Source of the DNA: Treponema sp.
GTDB taxonomy: Bacteria > Spirochaetota > Spirochaetia > Treponematales > Treponemataceae
Assembly (NCBI GenBank): GCA_016296655.1
Contig: JAEDIW010000042.1
Location: forward strand, 1-21,718
Length of the DNA stretch: 21,718 nt
Direction: 5' to 3'
Under the pieces are notes generated by a model. The model had not been told where the DNA came from. It was given only the letters and a program-made list of their open reading frames with translations, and ran no database searches. Shown here piece after piece: positions 1 to 8,278 of the stretch. A program made the translations under genes and the position numbers. Within the stretch, counting starts at the first letter, position 1. Every line of letters starts with the position of its first letter.

Positions 1-12
1 AGAGGTAACAAT

Positions 13-2109
13 ATGGCTTTTGATATTTCAAAAATGAGAAATATCGGTATCAGTGCCCACATTGACTCAGGAAAGACTACTACTTCAGAACGTATCCTGT
101 TTTATTGTAACAAGATTCACGCAATTCATGAAGTTCGTGGTAAAGACGGTGTTGGTGCTGTAATGGACAACATGGAATTGGAACGTGAACGTGGTATCAC
201 AATCCAGTCCGCAGCAACACAGGTTGAGTGGAAAGACTATGTAATCAACCTTATCGACACTCCAGGACACGTAGACTTCACAGTAGAAGTTGAACGCTCA
301 CTCCGCGTTCTTGACGGCGCCATCATGATCCTTTGTGCCGTTGCAGGTGTTCAGTCTCAGTCAATCACTGTAGACCGCCAGCTTAAACGTTATCATGTAC
401 CTCGCATTGCATTCGTAAACAAATGTGACCGTCAGGGTGCAAATCCTCTGCGCGTACGTATGCAGGTTCGCGAAAAGCTCGGTCTTAACGCATATATGAT
501 GGAACTTCCAATCGGTCTTGAAGACAAACTCGAAGGTGTTGTTGATTTGGTCGGCATGAAAGCCATCTATTTCGACGGACCAAACGGTGAAGATTTGCGC
601 TATGCAGAAATTCCAGAACACATGAAGGCCGATGCAGAAAAATACCGCGAAGAACTTCTTGATGCAGCTTCAATGTTCGATGATTCTTTAATGGAAGACA
701 TCATGGAAAACGGCTACGAAGGCGTTGCAGAAGAAAAAATCATTGCTGCTATCCGCAAAGGTACTATTGCAGAACAGTTTGTAGGTGTATTCTGTGGTTC
801 AGCACACGTAAACAAAGGTATTCAGCCATTGCTTGATGCAGTTGCACGCTATCTGCCAGCTCCAAACGAAGTTAAGAACGTTGCACTTGACCTTGACAAC
901 AACGAAGCAGAAGTTGAACTGGTTTCAGATGACAGCAAACCTTGTGTTGCTCTTGCATTCAAACTTGATGACGGTCAGTATGGTCAGCTTACATATACTC
1001 GTGTATATCAGGGAAAAATCAAAAAAGGTGAAGAACTTTACAATACACGCAACAAGAAGCGTTTCAAGGTTGGACGTCTTGTCCGCATGAACTCAGCACA
1101 GATGGAAGATATCAACGAAGGCTGTGCAGGTGATATTGTTGCTTTGTTTGGTGTTGACTGTGCTTCAGGTGATACTTTCACAAGCGGCGGGCTCAATGTT
1201 TCAATGGCTTCAATGTATGTTCCAAAACCAGTTATCTCTCTGTCTATTGAACCAAAAGACAAACAGGCTGCAATTCAGATGGGTAAGGCTCTTAACCGCT
1301 TTACGAAGGAAGACCCGACATTCCAGACATACACAGATCCTGAATCAAATCAGACAATCATCAAAGGTATGGGTGAACTTCACCTTGCCGTTTACGTTGA
1401 ACGCATGAAACGTGAATACAAATGCGAAGTTATTACAGGTGCACCTGAAGTAGCATACCGCGAATCAATCACACAGCGTGCAGAATTCAACTATACTCAC
1501 AAAAAACAGACTGGTGGTTCAGGTCAGTACGGACGTGTTGCAGGATTTATGGAACCACTTGCAGACAAAGACTACGAATTTGTTGATGCAATCAAAGGTG
1601 GTGCTATTCCTAACGAATACATTCCATCTTGTGACAAAGGTTTCCGCCGTGCAGTTGAAAAAGGTACTCTTATCGGATTCCCTATTGTCGGCGTAAAGAT
1701 TACAGTAAACGATGGTCAGTACCATCCTGTTGACTCTTCTGATATTGCATTCCAGACAGCTGCAATCGGAGCTTTCCGTGAAGCTTATGAAAAAGCAAAG
1801 CCGGTTATCCTTGAACCAATCATGAAAGTTTCTATCGAAGGACCTTCTGAATTCCAGGGAAACATGTTTGGTTTGATAAACCAGAGACGCGGTGTTATAA
1901 TTGATAGTACAGATGAAAACAATCAGTCTACAGTTAACGCTGAAGTTCCACTGAGTGAAATGTTCGGGTTCTCTACAGTTCTCCGTTCATCTACACAGGG
2001 AAAGGCTGAGTTTACAATGGAATTCCTGAAGTATGGTCGCGTTCCGAACAATGTTTCTGACGATTTGAAGAAAGCATACCAGGAAAAACTAAAAGCTGAA
2101 AACAAATAA
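13..2109 (+). CDS. fusA: Elongation factor G, spirochaete/mitochondrial EF-G1-like type
   Basis: Translational GTPase of 698 residues, the normal EF-G length. It drives tRNA-mRNA translocation on the ribosome in the cytoplasm. Visible G motifs are AHIDSGKTT (residues 15-23, P-loop), ERERGITIQSAA (57-68, switch I), DTPGH (82-86) and NKCD (136-139). The later beta-barrel, domain IV and domain V regions are complete. AGAGG at 1-5 is a ribosome binding site for the ATG at 13. The stretch KDGVGAVMDNMELERERGIT matches mitochondrial EF-G1 better than ordinary bacterial EF-G. Spirochaetes are known to carry two such proteins, one for translocation and one for ribosome recycling; I infer the EF-G1-like translocase from this signature. 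The next gene starts 12 bases after the stop, so the two are probably co-transcribed. The promoter lies outside the window. Confidence 0.95.
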   Translation: MAFDISKMRNIGISAHIDSGKTTTSERILFYCNKIHAIHEVRGKDGVGAVMDNMELERERGITIQSAATQVEWKDYVINLIDTPGHVDFTVEVERSLRVLDGAIMILCAVAGVQSQSITVDRQLKRYHVPRIAFVNKCDRQGANPLRVRMQVREKLGLNAYMMELPIGLEDKLEGVVDLVGMKAIYFDGPNGEDLRYAEIPEHMKADAEKYREELLDAASMFDDSLMEDIMENGYEGVAEEKIIAAIRKGTIAEQFVGVFCGSAHVNKGIQPLLDAVARYLPAPNEVKNVALDLDNNEAEVELVSDDSKPCVALAFKLDDGQYGQLTYTRVYQGKIKKGEELYNTRNKKRFKVGRLVRMNSAQMEDINEGCAGDIVALFGVDCASGDTFTSGGLNVSMASMYVPKPVISLSIEPKDKQAAIQMGKALNRFTKEDPTFQTYTDPESNQTIIKGMGELHLAVYVERMKREYKCEVITGAPEVAYRESITQRAEFNYTHKKQTGGSGQYGRVAGFMEPLADKDYEFVDAIKGGAIPNEYIPSCDKGFRRAVEKGTLIGFPIVGVKITVNDGQYHPVDSSDIAFQTAAIGAFREAYEKAKPVILEPIMKVSIEGPSEFQGNMFGLINQRRGVIIDSTDENNQSTVNAEVPLSEMFGFSTVLRSSTQGKAEFTMEFLKYGRVPNNVSDDLKKAYQEKLKAENK

Positions 2110-2121
2110 TAGGAGTTTCCC

Positions 2122-2802
2122 ATGGAAAAATCTGACTACTTCGATTTTAGTCCGGTACGTCTTTTTGACAAATGCACAAACGGTGGCTTGAAAGCTGGAG
2201 AGCTTGGTCTGGTAACAGCTAAAAAAGGACTTGGCAAAACATCTATTCTGGTTCAATTCGGAATGGATTCACTTTCCCAGGGAAAACAGCTGGTTCATGT
2301 TTCATTTGACCAGCATTCATCCAATGTAATTTCATGGTATGAAAGCATCTTCACAGAAACATTGAAAAAGAAGAATGTTTCAAATGCCAATGAATTGAAA
2401 AACGAAATGGTTCGCAACAGAACAATTTTGAACTTCAATCAGGAAACTTTTGCATTGGGCAAGGTTGTAAACACACTGAAAGCTCTTAAAGATGGCGGAA
2501 TCAATGTATCAGCTATCGTAGTTGACGGTGTAGACCTTTCTAAAGTTTCTGCAGAAGACATGAAATCTGTAAAGGATTTTGCAGTAGCTGAAAAACTGAC
2601 AGTATGGTTCAGTTCAACAGCAGAAGGCGAAGCTCTTTCTGATTCTGTACCAGCAGCTATGGCTGATGATTTCGCAGCAGTAATTCATATTTCTCCACGC
2701 CAGGATGGAGTTTATGTTTCTGTGCTGAAATGTCATGACATGCCTGCAACTACAGACATTCTTAAACTGGATGCCAAAACCCTACTTATGACAGCTAAAT
2801 AA
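2122..2802 (+). CDS. Small RecA/KaiC/DnaB-like P-loop ATPase, function unknown
   Basis: Protein of 226 residues that looks like one RecA-fold ATPase core with little else. The Walker A is AKKGLGKTS (33-41), preceded by GGLKAGELGLV (21-31), the usual lead-in of KaiC, RadA and DnaB-type ATPases. The hydrophobic strand AIVVDGVD (131-138) serves as Walker B. No zinc finger, helicase accessory domain or DNA-binding tail is visible. The ribosome binding site AGGAG lies at 2111-2115, six bases before the ATG. It sits 12 bases after fusA and directly before a terminator, so it is the last gene of a two-gene unit. I do not recognise a named family; a role connected to translation or RNP handling is only suggested by the EF-G neighbour. 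Confidence 0.8.
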   Translation: MEKSDYFDFSPVRLFDKCTNGGLKAGELGLVTAKKGLGKTSILVQFGMDSLSQGKQLVHVSFDQHSSNVISWYESIFTETLKKKNVSNANELKNEMVRNRTILNFNQETFALGKVVNTLKALKDGGINVSAIVVDGVDLSKVSAEDMKSVKDFAVAEKLTVWFSSTAEGEALSDSVPAAMADDFAAVIHISPRQDGVYVSVLKCHDMPATTDILKLDAKTLLMTAK

Positions 2803-2818
2803 CAGCTGCCTTTGTATG

Positions 2819-2854
2819 AAAAACACCCGGATTTTTTAGTCAGGGTGTTTTTTT
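2819..2854. terminator. Rho-independent terminator, bidirectional
   Basis: AAAAACACCC at 2819-2828 pairs perfectly with GGGTGTTTTT at 2843-2852 around a 14-base loop and runs into a T tract. On the plus strand it ends the fusA unit. Read on the minus strand it also gives a hairpin followed by TTTTTC, so it can end the MATE transporter transcript that arrives from 2906. Confidence 0.85.
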
Positions 2855-2905
2855 ATGCCTGCATAAAAATGCTGCAACAAATCTTGCCGGAATATTTTTT
2901 TTAAA

Positions 2906-4270
2906 TCACCATTTATCTTCATTAAATCTTTTTATTAACTTTTTTTTGCACGCAAAATACGCTGAAATAAGGAACGAATCTGCAAGAACCCAGGCAAGAG
3001 GGCTTGCAAAGCATGCCGCAGGAAATCCAAAAAGCGGAACAAACATGATTCCAATTACGGCACGGCCTACAAGCTCAAATGCGCCAGCGAAAATCGCAGT
3101 CTTGGAAAATCCCATTCCTTGGATTAAAAATCTTACAGCATTAACAAGTGTCAGAAGAATATAGAATCCGCTGTTAGCAAGCAAAAATATCCTTACATTG
3201 TCAGCAATCTGCGAGGCAGTTTCTAAGCTTTCATTCTGATTTATAAAAAGCATTGCAAGCTTTCTGCTGAAGAAGAACATAACTACAAAAGCCACCGCAG
3301 AATATATAAATCCGATCAGACAGCCCCAGAAAAGTCCTGAGTTGAGCCTTTCAAATTTCTTTGCGCCGACATTTTGCCCGCCATAGGTCGCCATTGTTGT
3401 GCCAAGCGCATCGAATGGTGTCGAGAAGAAAATTGTAATTTTTTGCCCTGCAGCGACCGAAGCAACATAGAGCGAGCCGAGTGCGTTCACTGCTGACTGC
3501 AGAATTACGCTTCCAATTGCGGTTATTGAATACTGCAGCCCCATAGGAACTCCTATTCCAAGCAGGTTCATTATTTTTTTTCTGCTAATGGTTTTATCTT
3601 CTTTTCTGAACCTCAGAATTTCAAATTTAGCTTTCATATAGAAAAAACAAAGCACACCTGAAACTCCCTGTGAAATCACTGTCGCATATGCAGCTCCTGG
3701 AATTCCCCAATTGAAAAGCGAAATAAAGATTAAGTCTAACGCGATGTTGAGAAGAGCGGAGATTATCAGAAAATAAAGCGGGGTCTTGCTATCACCCACA
3801 GAGCGGATTATCCCAGCAAGGAAATTATAGAAAAGAGTTACAGGAATTCCGGCAAGAATTATCACAAAATAGGAATAAGCCATCCCAACTACATCTTTCG
3901 GAGTCTTTATGAGAAGCAAAAGCGGCCGGCAGAACATAACTGATGGAATTGACAGCGCAAAACACGAAACTAAAATTAAAATCCAGGAGTTAAAAATGAG
4001 CTGCCGCATTGCAGTGTAGTTCTCTCCACCGAAACGCTGGGCAACTGGAATTGAAAATCCTGAACAAAGCCCCATGCAGAATCCGATTATAAAAAAGTTC
4101 AAACTTCCTGTTGAACCAATCGCAGCCAGCGCTTTTACACCGAGAAACTGCCCGACGATTATTGTGTCAACAAGATTGTAAAACTGCTGGAAAAGATAGC
4201 CCAAAAAAACTGGAAATGCGAAAGTAAAAATGATTTTAAGCGGATGCCCGTTTGTTAAATCTTTTGTCAT
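2906..4270 (-). CDS. MATE-family multidrug/cation efflux transporter
   Basis: Integral membrane protein of 454 residues with about 12 hydrophobic segments in two similar halves. It is expected to export drugs or organic cations in exchange for Na+ or H+ across the inner membrane. The opening MTKDLTNGHPLKIIFTFAFP and FQQFYNLVDTIIVGQFLG are typical of MATE proteins. The second half has the matching IGVPMGLQYSITAIGSVILQ and YGGQNVGAKK segments. I chose the ATG at 4270 because MTKDLTxGxPLK is where family members usually begin. An in-frame ATG at 4294 would add eight residues (MQFNILRF), and neither start has a convincing ribosome binding site. It lies downstream of the alkyltransferase gene on the same strand, 173 bases apart, so co-transcription is possible. 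Substrate cannot be read from the sequence. Confidence 0.9.
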   Translation of the reverse strand: MTKDLTNGHPLKIIFTFAFPVFLGYLFQQFYNLVDTIIVGQFLGVKALAAIGSTGSLNFFIIGFCMGLCSGFSIPVAQRFGGENYTAMRQLIFNSWILILVSCFALSIPSVMFCRPLLLLIKTPKDVVGMAYSYFVIILAGIPVTLFYNFLAGIIRSVGDSKTPLYFLIISALLNIALDLIFISLFNWGIPGAAYATVISQGVSGVLCFFYMKAKFEILRFRKEDKTISRKKIMNLLGIGVPMGLQYSITAIGSVILQSAVNALGSLYVASVAAGQKITIFFSTPFDALGTTMATYGGQNVGAKKFERLNSGLFWGCLIGFIYSAVAFVVMFFFSRKLAMLFINQNESLETASQIADNVRIFLLANSGFYILLTLVNAVRFLIQGMGFSKTAIFAGAFELVGRAVIGIMFVPLFGFPAACFASPLAWVLADSFLISAYFACKKKLIKRFNEDKW

Positions 4271-4341
4271 AAAGCGAAGTATATTGAATTGCAATTTTTA
4301 TGAAAAGAAGAATTTACGCAAAAGAGGGACTGTCTGATAAG

Positions 4342-4363
4342 TTCTGCCATGCAGAATTTTTTT
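4342..4363 (+). terminator. Terminator-shaped hairpin without an obvious plus-strand gene
   Basis: TTCTGC (4342-4347), loop CAT, GCAGAA (4351-4356), then seven Ts on the plus strand. No plus-strand gene ends nearby: the genes on both sides are on the minus strand. In minus orientation it is a plain hairpin in the leader of the MATE gene, without a T tract. Its role is unknown. Confidence 0.35.
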
Positions 4364-4443
4364 CAGCATCTACACTTTATATCATAGAAATTCCAGAATA
4401 AATTCGGAATGGCATTATGAAGTTCACTTTTGGAGCAGCCCAG

Positions 4444-4983
4444 CTACGTCTTGATTATACTTGCAGACAGATTAAAGGTGTAAAACAGTTCATGCTTGAG
4501 AAGTGCTGCTTTATTTTCAAGGCCACCGCCATAACCTGTAAGATTTCCAGAAGAGCCGACAACTCTATGGCATGGGATTATTATTCCAATAGGATTCCAG
4601 CCCACTGCTGAACCAACGGCTTGTGCAGACATTTTTTTGCAATCAGCGCAAAGAAATTCCTGGGCGATTGAACCATAGGTAACAGTCTGCCCAAAAGGAA
4701 TTTTCATCAGGGAATTCAAAACTTGCTGTCTGAAGGGTGTTAGGTTTTCAATTTTAAACTCAGGTACAAAATCTGGAACTTTGCCTGCAAAATAAAGGTC
4801 AAGCCAGGTGATTGTCTGGCAAAAACAGTCTACAGCAGAAGAATCTGTCAAAATCTGAGTGCAGGCTGAATGTTTGACCTCATCTTTAGAACCTTCAAAG
4901 CAAACTCCTGTCAAATAACGTCCGTCAGAAAACAAAAAAAGGTTTCCAAACTGTCGTGGTGTTTCGTAAAGCATTTTGTACAT
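4444..4983 (-). CDS. ogt: Methylated-DNA--[protein]-cysteine S-methyltransferase
   Basis: DNA repair protein of 179 residues that moves the alkyl group from O6-alkylguanine to its own cysteine in a suicide reaction. The active-site block is NPIGIIIPCHRVVG (130-143), with acceptor C138. It is preceded by IPFGQTVTYGSIAQ (95-108) holding the conserved tyrosine Y103, and followed by NLTGYGGGLENKAALLKHE. The usual Arg of the ARAVG motif is Gln here (Q121), a substitution I believe occurs in other bacterial members. The frame stays open upstream to 5229, but AGAGG just before the ATG at 4983 sets the start there, and the upstream codons are AT-rich filler. A TATACT -10 candidate lies at 5031-5026. 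Confidence 0.9.
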   Translation of the reverse strand: MYKMLYETPRQFGNLFLFSDGRYLTGVCFEGSKDEVKHSACTQILTDSSAVDCFCQTITWLDLYFAGKVPDFVPEFKIENLTPFRQQVLNSLMKIPFGQTVTYGSIAQEFLCADCKKMSAQAVGSAVGWNPIGIIIPCHRVVGSSGNLTGYGGGLENKAALLKHELFYTFNLSASIIKT

Positions 4984-5025
4984 GGGAAAACCTCTGGCTG
5001 TAAAATAGAAATACATGAAAATCAT

Positions 5026-5031
5026 AGTATA
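5026..5031 (-). promoter_or_regulatory. Candidate -10 hexamer for ogt
   Basis: TATACT on the minus strand, 42 bases before the ogt ATG. No good -35 is seen at normal spacing (TCACCT at 17). The same hexamer appears at other candidate promoters in this window, which is the main support. The rest of the 4984-5312 gap is AT-rich and otherwise empty. Confidence 0.35.
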
Positions 5032-5312
5032 GAATTCAGTTTTTTGACAGGTGATGCAAAAGGATTTGCTGTTCAAATAAGATTTTTTTTGTGTATTTTT
5101 GAAAAAAACATTAAATTTTGCATGGAATAAAACTTGAAAATTCTGTAAAATTTCCACGGGTTGTTGGGCTTTTTTCGTATTTAACAGCTTTATAACTTTA
5201 TCTAAAATTTTCCCATTCTTTTTTTTCATTTCCAGTTGTCATAAAAAAAACGACTTTTTAGAATATTTGTTCAGGGAATTCTGTTTTTGCCTTTCTTTTT
5301 ACAAATTGGTAT

Positions 5313-5438
5313 GCAGTTTAACTGCGGCAAGGATTGGAGCCACGCGAAGCGTCCGGCTTCAGCCGGATGAAGCGAAAGCGCAATGGCGGAAAGCCTGGTT
5401 TTGCCTGGTGAGCCTGCCGAACCAGGCAAAAGCCGCCC
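5313..5438 (+). repeat. GC-rich hairpin-array element in the leader of the chemotaxis receptor
   Basis: A sharply GC-rich island in AT-rich surroundings holds four small stem-loops in a row. They are GCAGTT/AACTGC (5313-5325), TCCGGC/GCCGGA with a TTCA loop (5352-5367), a GC-GAAA-GC minihairpin (5372-5379), and TTTTGCCTGG/CCAGGCAAAA (5399-5408 with 5422-5431, 13-base loop). Between them lie AAGGATTGGAG (5329-5339) and CGGAAAGCCTGGTTTT (5387-5402), both of which recur in the gap before 18358. It ends 30 bases before the chemotaxis gene. It could be a dispersed REP-like repeat, a structured leader RNA, or both. Confidence 0.6.
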
Positions 5439-5468
5439 ATATAAAAAATTAAAAAAAATGGAGGTCTT

Positions 5469-7544
5469 ATGAAAATAAAGACAAAATTACTCAGCAGTTT
5501 TATTGGACTTGTAATCGGATGCGAGCTGATGACGGCGACTCCGCTGCTTTTTTCAACTTTTAAAAGAATTAAAAACCATATTCTTGAAATTACACAGCTC
5601 AAAATTGAACAGATAAATTCTCAGGTGCTGAGCTTTTTGAAACCTCCTGTCGATGCAATAAATGCAACCATAAATTTTCTTGATTTCTGCGACATGAATG
5701 ACAAAGAAAAAATTGAACTTTATATGAAACATACTGCACAAGCTCAGTCGGATTTTACGATGTTTTATGTTACAAGCATGACATCTCTTGTGGATGGTGG
5801 CTATATGCATTCCAACAATTCATGGCAACCGCCGGAAGGCTTTGACCAGACAACCAGACCTTGGTTTACAAATGCACAGAGAACTTCTGCCGTGTGTTTT
5901 TCACAACCGTACCTGGATGCAGGAACTACAGGTGGTATTGTAACAACTATTTCCAAGAGGTTTGAGCATGATGGAAAACTTGAAGGCATTTTGGGTCTGG
6001 ATTTTGCTATTGGAATTTTGAATGAACTTGTAAATGAAACAAAACTTACGCCGACTGGAATGTCTTTTTTAATTGACAGCCAAGGCTATTACATTACGAA
6101 TCCTGACTCCAAAAAAATTGCTCAGGAAAATTTCTGGAAAGATTATGGCTTTGAGAAATATGCCGGCAGAATTTCAGAAAACGAAACGTTTATACAGCTG
6201 TATGACCATGGAAAATATTTTGCAGCAAAAACCATGCCTCTTTCATGCGGATGGACTTTGGTTACAACTGGTGAAACAGCAGAAATTTATTCTTCGCTTG
6301 TTACAAACGGAATTGTTTTATTTTCAACGGTGGCGTTTACGCTGATTGCAGCCATAGGTACAGGAATTTTCCTTGCGCTGAGGATTATCAAACCTGTTCA
6401 TCAGGTTGGCAAAAGGCTAAATGAAATTGCTTCTGGAACGGCAGACCTTACAAAGCGTATTGAAGTTCATTCTCATGATGAAGTCGGTGCTGTTTCCAAA
6501 GGATTTAACATTTTTGTGGAAAAATTGCATGAAATAATAAGGCTCATATCTGGTTCAAAAAACAATCTCATTGAAGCTGGCAAAAAACTGTTATCTGAAG
6601 CCGAAGAATCTTCCTGTTCGATTACACAGATTATTTCAAACATAAATTCAATAAATGCGCAGATTAAAGCACAGGGAAGCAGCGTTCATGAAACTGTCGG
6701 AGCAGTAAATCAGATTGCCTCAAATATTGAAGCTTTGGAAAAGATGATTGGTTCACAGGCTGTAAGTGTTACTCAGGCGTCGGCAGCTGTCGAAGAAATG
6801 ATAGGCAACATTGCTTCTGTAAATTCTTCAGTTGAAAAGATGGCTTCGTCTTTTGAGTCTCTGCAGGAAGACGCACAAAAAGGTGCAAAACTGCAGAAAG
6901 ATGTTAACGAAAAAATTACACAAATTGACAATGAATCAAGGACTTTGCAGGAAGCAAACGCTGCTGTAAGTTCCATTGCGGCACAGACAAACCTTCTGGC
7001 AATGAATGCAGCAATTGAAGCAGCCCATGCAGGCGAAGCAGGAAAAGGTTTCAGCGTAGTAGCTGATGAAATCCGAAAACTGTCCGAAACTTCAGCCGCA
7101 CAGTCAAAGCACATCGGTCAGCAACTTACATTAATTCAAAACTCAATTGCAGCTGTTGTAGAAGCTTCAACGGAAAGCAGCAAGGCTTTTGAATCGGTTT
7201 CTTCAAAAATCAAAAACACGGATGAACTTGTCCATCAGATAAAATACGCAATGGATGAACAGCATACTGGGTCACAGCAGATTACAAATTCCCTGAGTGC
7301 CATGAACGACAGCACAGCAGAAGTAAAAACCGCTTCTTCAGAAATGGCTATGGGCAACAGGCAGATTCTGCAGGAAATCAGAAACCTGCAAGACTCAACA
7401 ACTCAGATAAACCGAAGCATGGATGAAATTTCAGGCGGCGCAAGAAGAATCAATGAAACCAGCATTTCTTTGAATGAAGTTTCAAATCAGATGAGTCAGG
7501 CAATCAACGATATTGGAAAAGAAATCGACCAGTTCAAGATTTAG
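5469..7544 (+). CDS. Methyl-accepting chemotaxis protein with periplasmic dCache-type sensor
   Basis: Chemoreceptor of 691 residues in the inner membrane. It senses a ligand in the periplasm and controls the CheA-CheW kinase complex. The order is: transmembrane segment 1 (about 8-30), a double-Cache-like sensor (about 40-275, with TRPWFTNA and LDAGTTGGIVTTISKR), transmembrane segment 2 (about 281-306), HAMP (from KPVHQVGKRLNEI, about 308-360), and the cytoplasmic helical hairpin. The hairpin tip is AAQTNLLAMNAAIEAAHAGE followed by GKGFSVVADEIRKLSETSA (about 500-535). GGAGG at 5460-5464 precedes the ATG by four bases. It stands alone, convergent with the yigZ-like gene. The 5'-adjacent hairpin island suggests a structured leader. 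The ligand is not predictable. Confidence 0.95.
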   Translation: MKIKTKLLSSFIGLVIGCELMTATPLLFSTFKRIKNHILEITQLKIEQINSQVLSFLKPPVDAINATINFLDFCDMNDKEKIELYMKHTAQAQSDFTMFYVTSMTSLVDGGYMHSNNSWQPPEGFDQTTRPWFTNAQRTSAVCFSQPYLDAGTTGGIVTTISKRFEHDGKLEGILGLDFAIGILNELVNETKLTPTGMSFLIDSQGYYITNPDSKKIAQENFWKDYGFEKYAGRISENETFIQLYDHGKYFAAKTMPLSCGWTLVTTGETAEIYSSLVTNGIVLFSTVAFTLIAAIGTGIFLALRIIKPVHQVGKRLNEIASGTADLTKRIEVHSHDEVGAVSKGFNIFVEKLHEIIRLISGSKNNLIEAGKKLLSEAEESSCSITQIISNINSINAQIKAQGSSVHETVGAVNQIASNIEALEKMIGSQAVSVTQASAAVEEMIGNIASVNSSVEKMASSFESLQEDAQKGAKLQKDVNEKITQIDNESRTLQEANAAVSSIAAQTNLLAMNAAIEAAHAGEAGKGFSVVADEIRKLSETSAAQSKHIGQQLTLIQNSIAAVVEASTESSKAFESVSSKIKNTDELVHQIKYAMDEQHTGSQQITNSLSAMNDSTAEVKTASSEMAMGNRQILQEIRNLQDSTTQINRSMDEISGGARRINETSISLNEVSNQMSQAINDIGKEIDQFKI

Positions 7545-7590
7545 GGCAGCCTATGGACACTTGAAGCGATTACTCAGAACAGCCGGCGAA

Positions 7591-7626
7591 GTCAAGGCTT
7601 TGTGCGAAAGCGTGCATGGGCTTGAC
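7591..7626. other. Branched hairpin between convergent genes
   Basis: GTCAAG (7591-7596) pairs with CTTGAC (7621-7626), and inside it GCTTT (7597-7601) pairs with AAAGC (7607-7611). It lies in the 116-base gap between the convergent chemotaxis and yigZ-like genes, where a terminator would be expected, but it has no T tract on either side. Confidence 0.3.
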
Positions 7627-7660
7627 CTATTCAGTGTTTCCTCAGGCAAAACAGAAAAAG

Positions 7661-8278
7661 TCAGTCTGTGCCTGATGAAAAAACGGGTTTTGTCTTTCCA
7701 TTGGTCATGTCAAAAACACGTGCAGAAAATGATTCTGCCTCATCCTGACGAATCTGGCCTTTTATTGAAATTTCAGTTGCAAAGGATTCCTGCAAGTCAT
7801 AAACATGGAAATTTGAAAGGAAGCGTTTCAGTTCGTCATAAACAGAATAGGCAACTGTCAGTGTAAACGTTTGCTTTGCAACCAGAAGTTCAAAGGCATT
7901 CTGTTCATCTGCTTTTTCAAGGACATCTTTTGCACTGCCACCGTAAGCTTTTACAAGGCCTCCTGTTCCCAAAAGAGTTCCACCGAAATACCTGGTTACG
8001 GTTAAAAGAGTGTTTGTACAGCCGTGCCCTTTCAGAACATCCAGCATTGGCCGGCCAGCAGTACCAGAAGGTTCACCGTCATCGCTCATTCCTAGGATTT
8101 CTCCATTGGGGCCAAGAACAAAAGCGTGGCAGACATGAGTTGCATCAGCATATCTTTCTTTCTGCCTTTTCAAAAGCGCACGGGCTTCTGCCTGAGTTGT
8201 ACATGGCAGCAGTTCAGCTATAAAACGGGAACCTTTAATTACAGTTTCTGAAGTTACGCAGGAGACCAGAATGTTCAT
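7661..8278 (-). CDS. yigZ: YigZ/IMPACT-family protein (UPF0029)
   Basis: Protein of 205 residues of the YigZ/IMPACT family. The family motifs are SDDGEPSGTAGRPML (65-79) and RYFGGTLLGTGGLVKAYGGS (96-115), plus an early GSRFIAEL and THVCHAFVLG. A ferredoxin-like C-terminal half follows, as in the two-domain bacterial YigZ proteins. The eukaryotic relative IMPACT acts on the GCN1-GCN2 translation-stress pathway; the bacterial role is not settled, and a nucleic-acid-binding or translation-linked role is assumed. Its ATG shares one base with the stop of the upstream gene (TAATG), and AAGGTGA just before it serves as ribosome binding site, so the two are translationally coupled. It is the last gene of the parE-parC unit. 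Confidence 0.9.
   Translation of the reverse strand: MNILVSCVTSETVIKGSRFIAELLPCTTQAEARALLKRQKERYADATHVCHAFVLGPNGEILGMSDDGEPSGTAGRPMLDVLKGHGCTNTLLTVTRYFGGTLLGTGGLVKAYGGSAKDVLEKADEQNAFELLVAKQTFTLTVAYSVYDELKRFLSNFHVYDLQESFATEISIKGQIRQDEAESFSARVFDMTNGKTKPVFSSGTD

Noticed and set aside
4591..4626. Gln in place of the Arg of the ARAVG motif in ogt as a sign of an inactive protein
   Set aside because: The catalytic cysteine block is intact, and as far as I recall AQAVG is common in bacterial homologues, so it is not good evidence of lost activity.
4984..5229. In-frame 82-codon N-terminal extension of ogt
   Set aside because: AT-rich filler with no family match, while AGAGG sits just before the ATG at 4983 and the protein from there has normal family length.
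5318..5602. Minus-strand open frame over the GC-rich island and the chemotaxis gene start
   Set aside because: Its composition follows the hairpin repeat and the antisense of a real gene; nothing supports translation.
7545..7866. Plus-strand open frame continuing past the chemotaxis gene
   Set aside because: It is antisense to the well-supported yigZ-like gene and has no family features.
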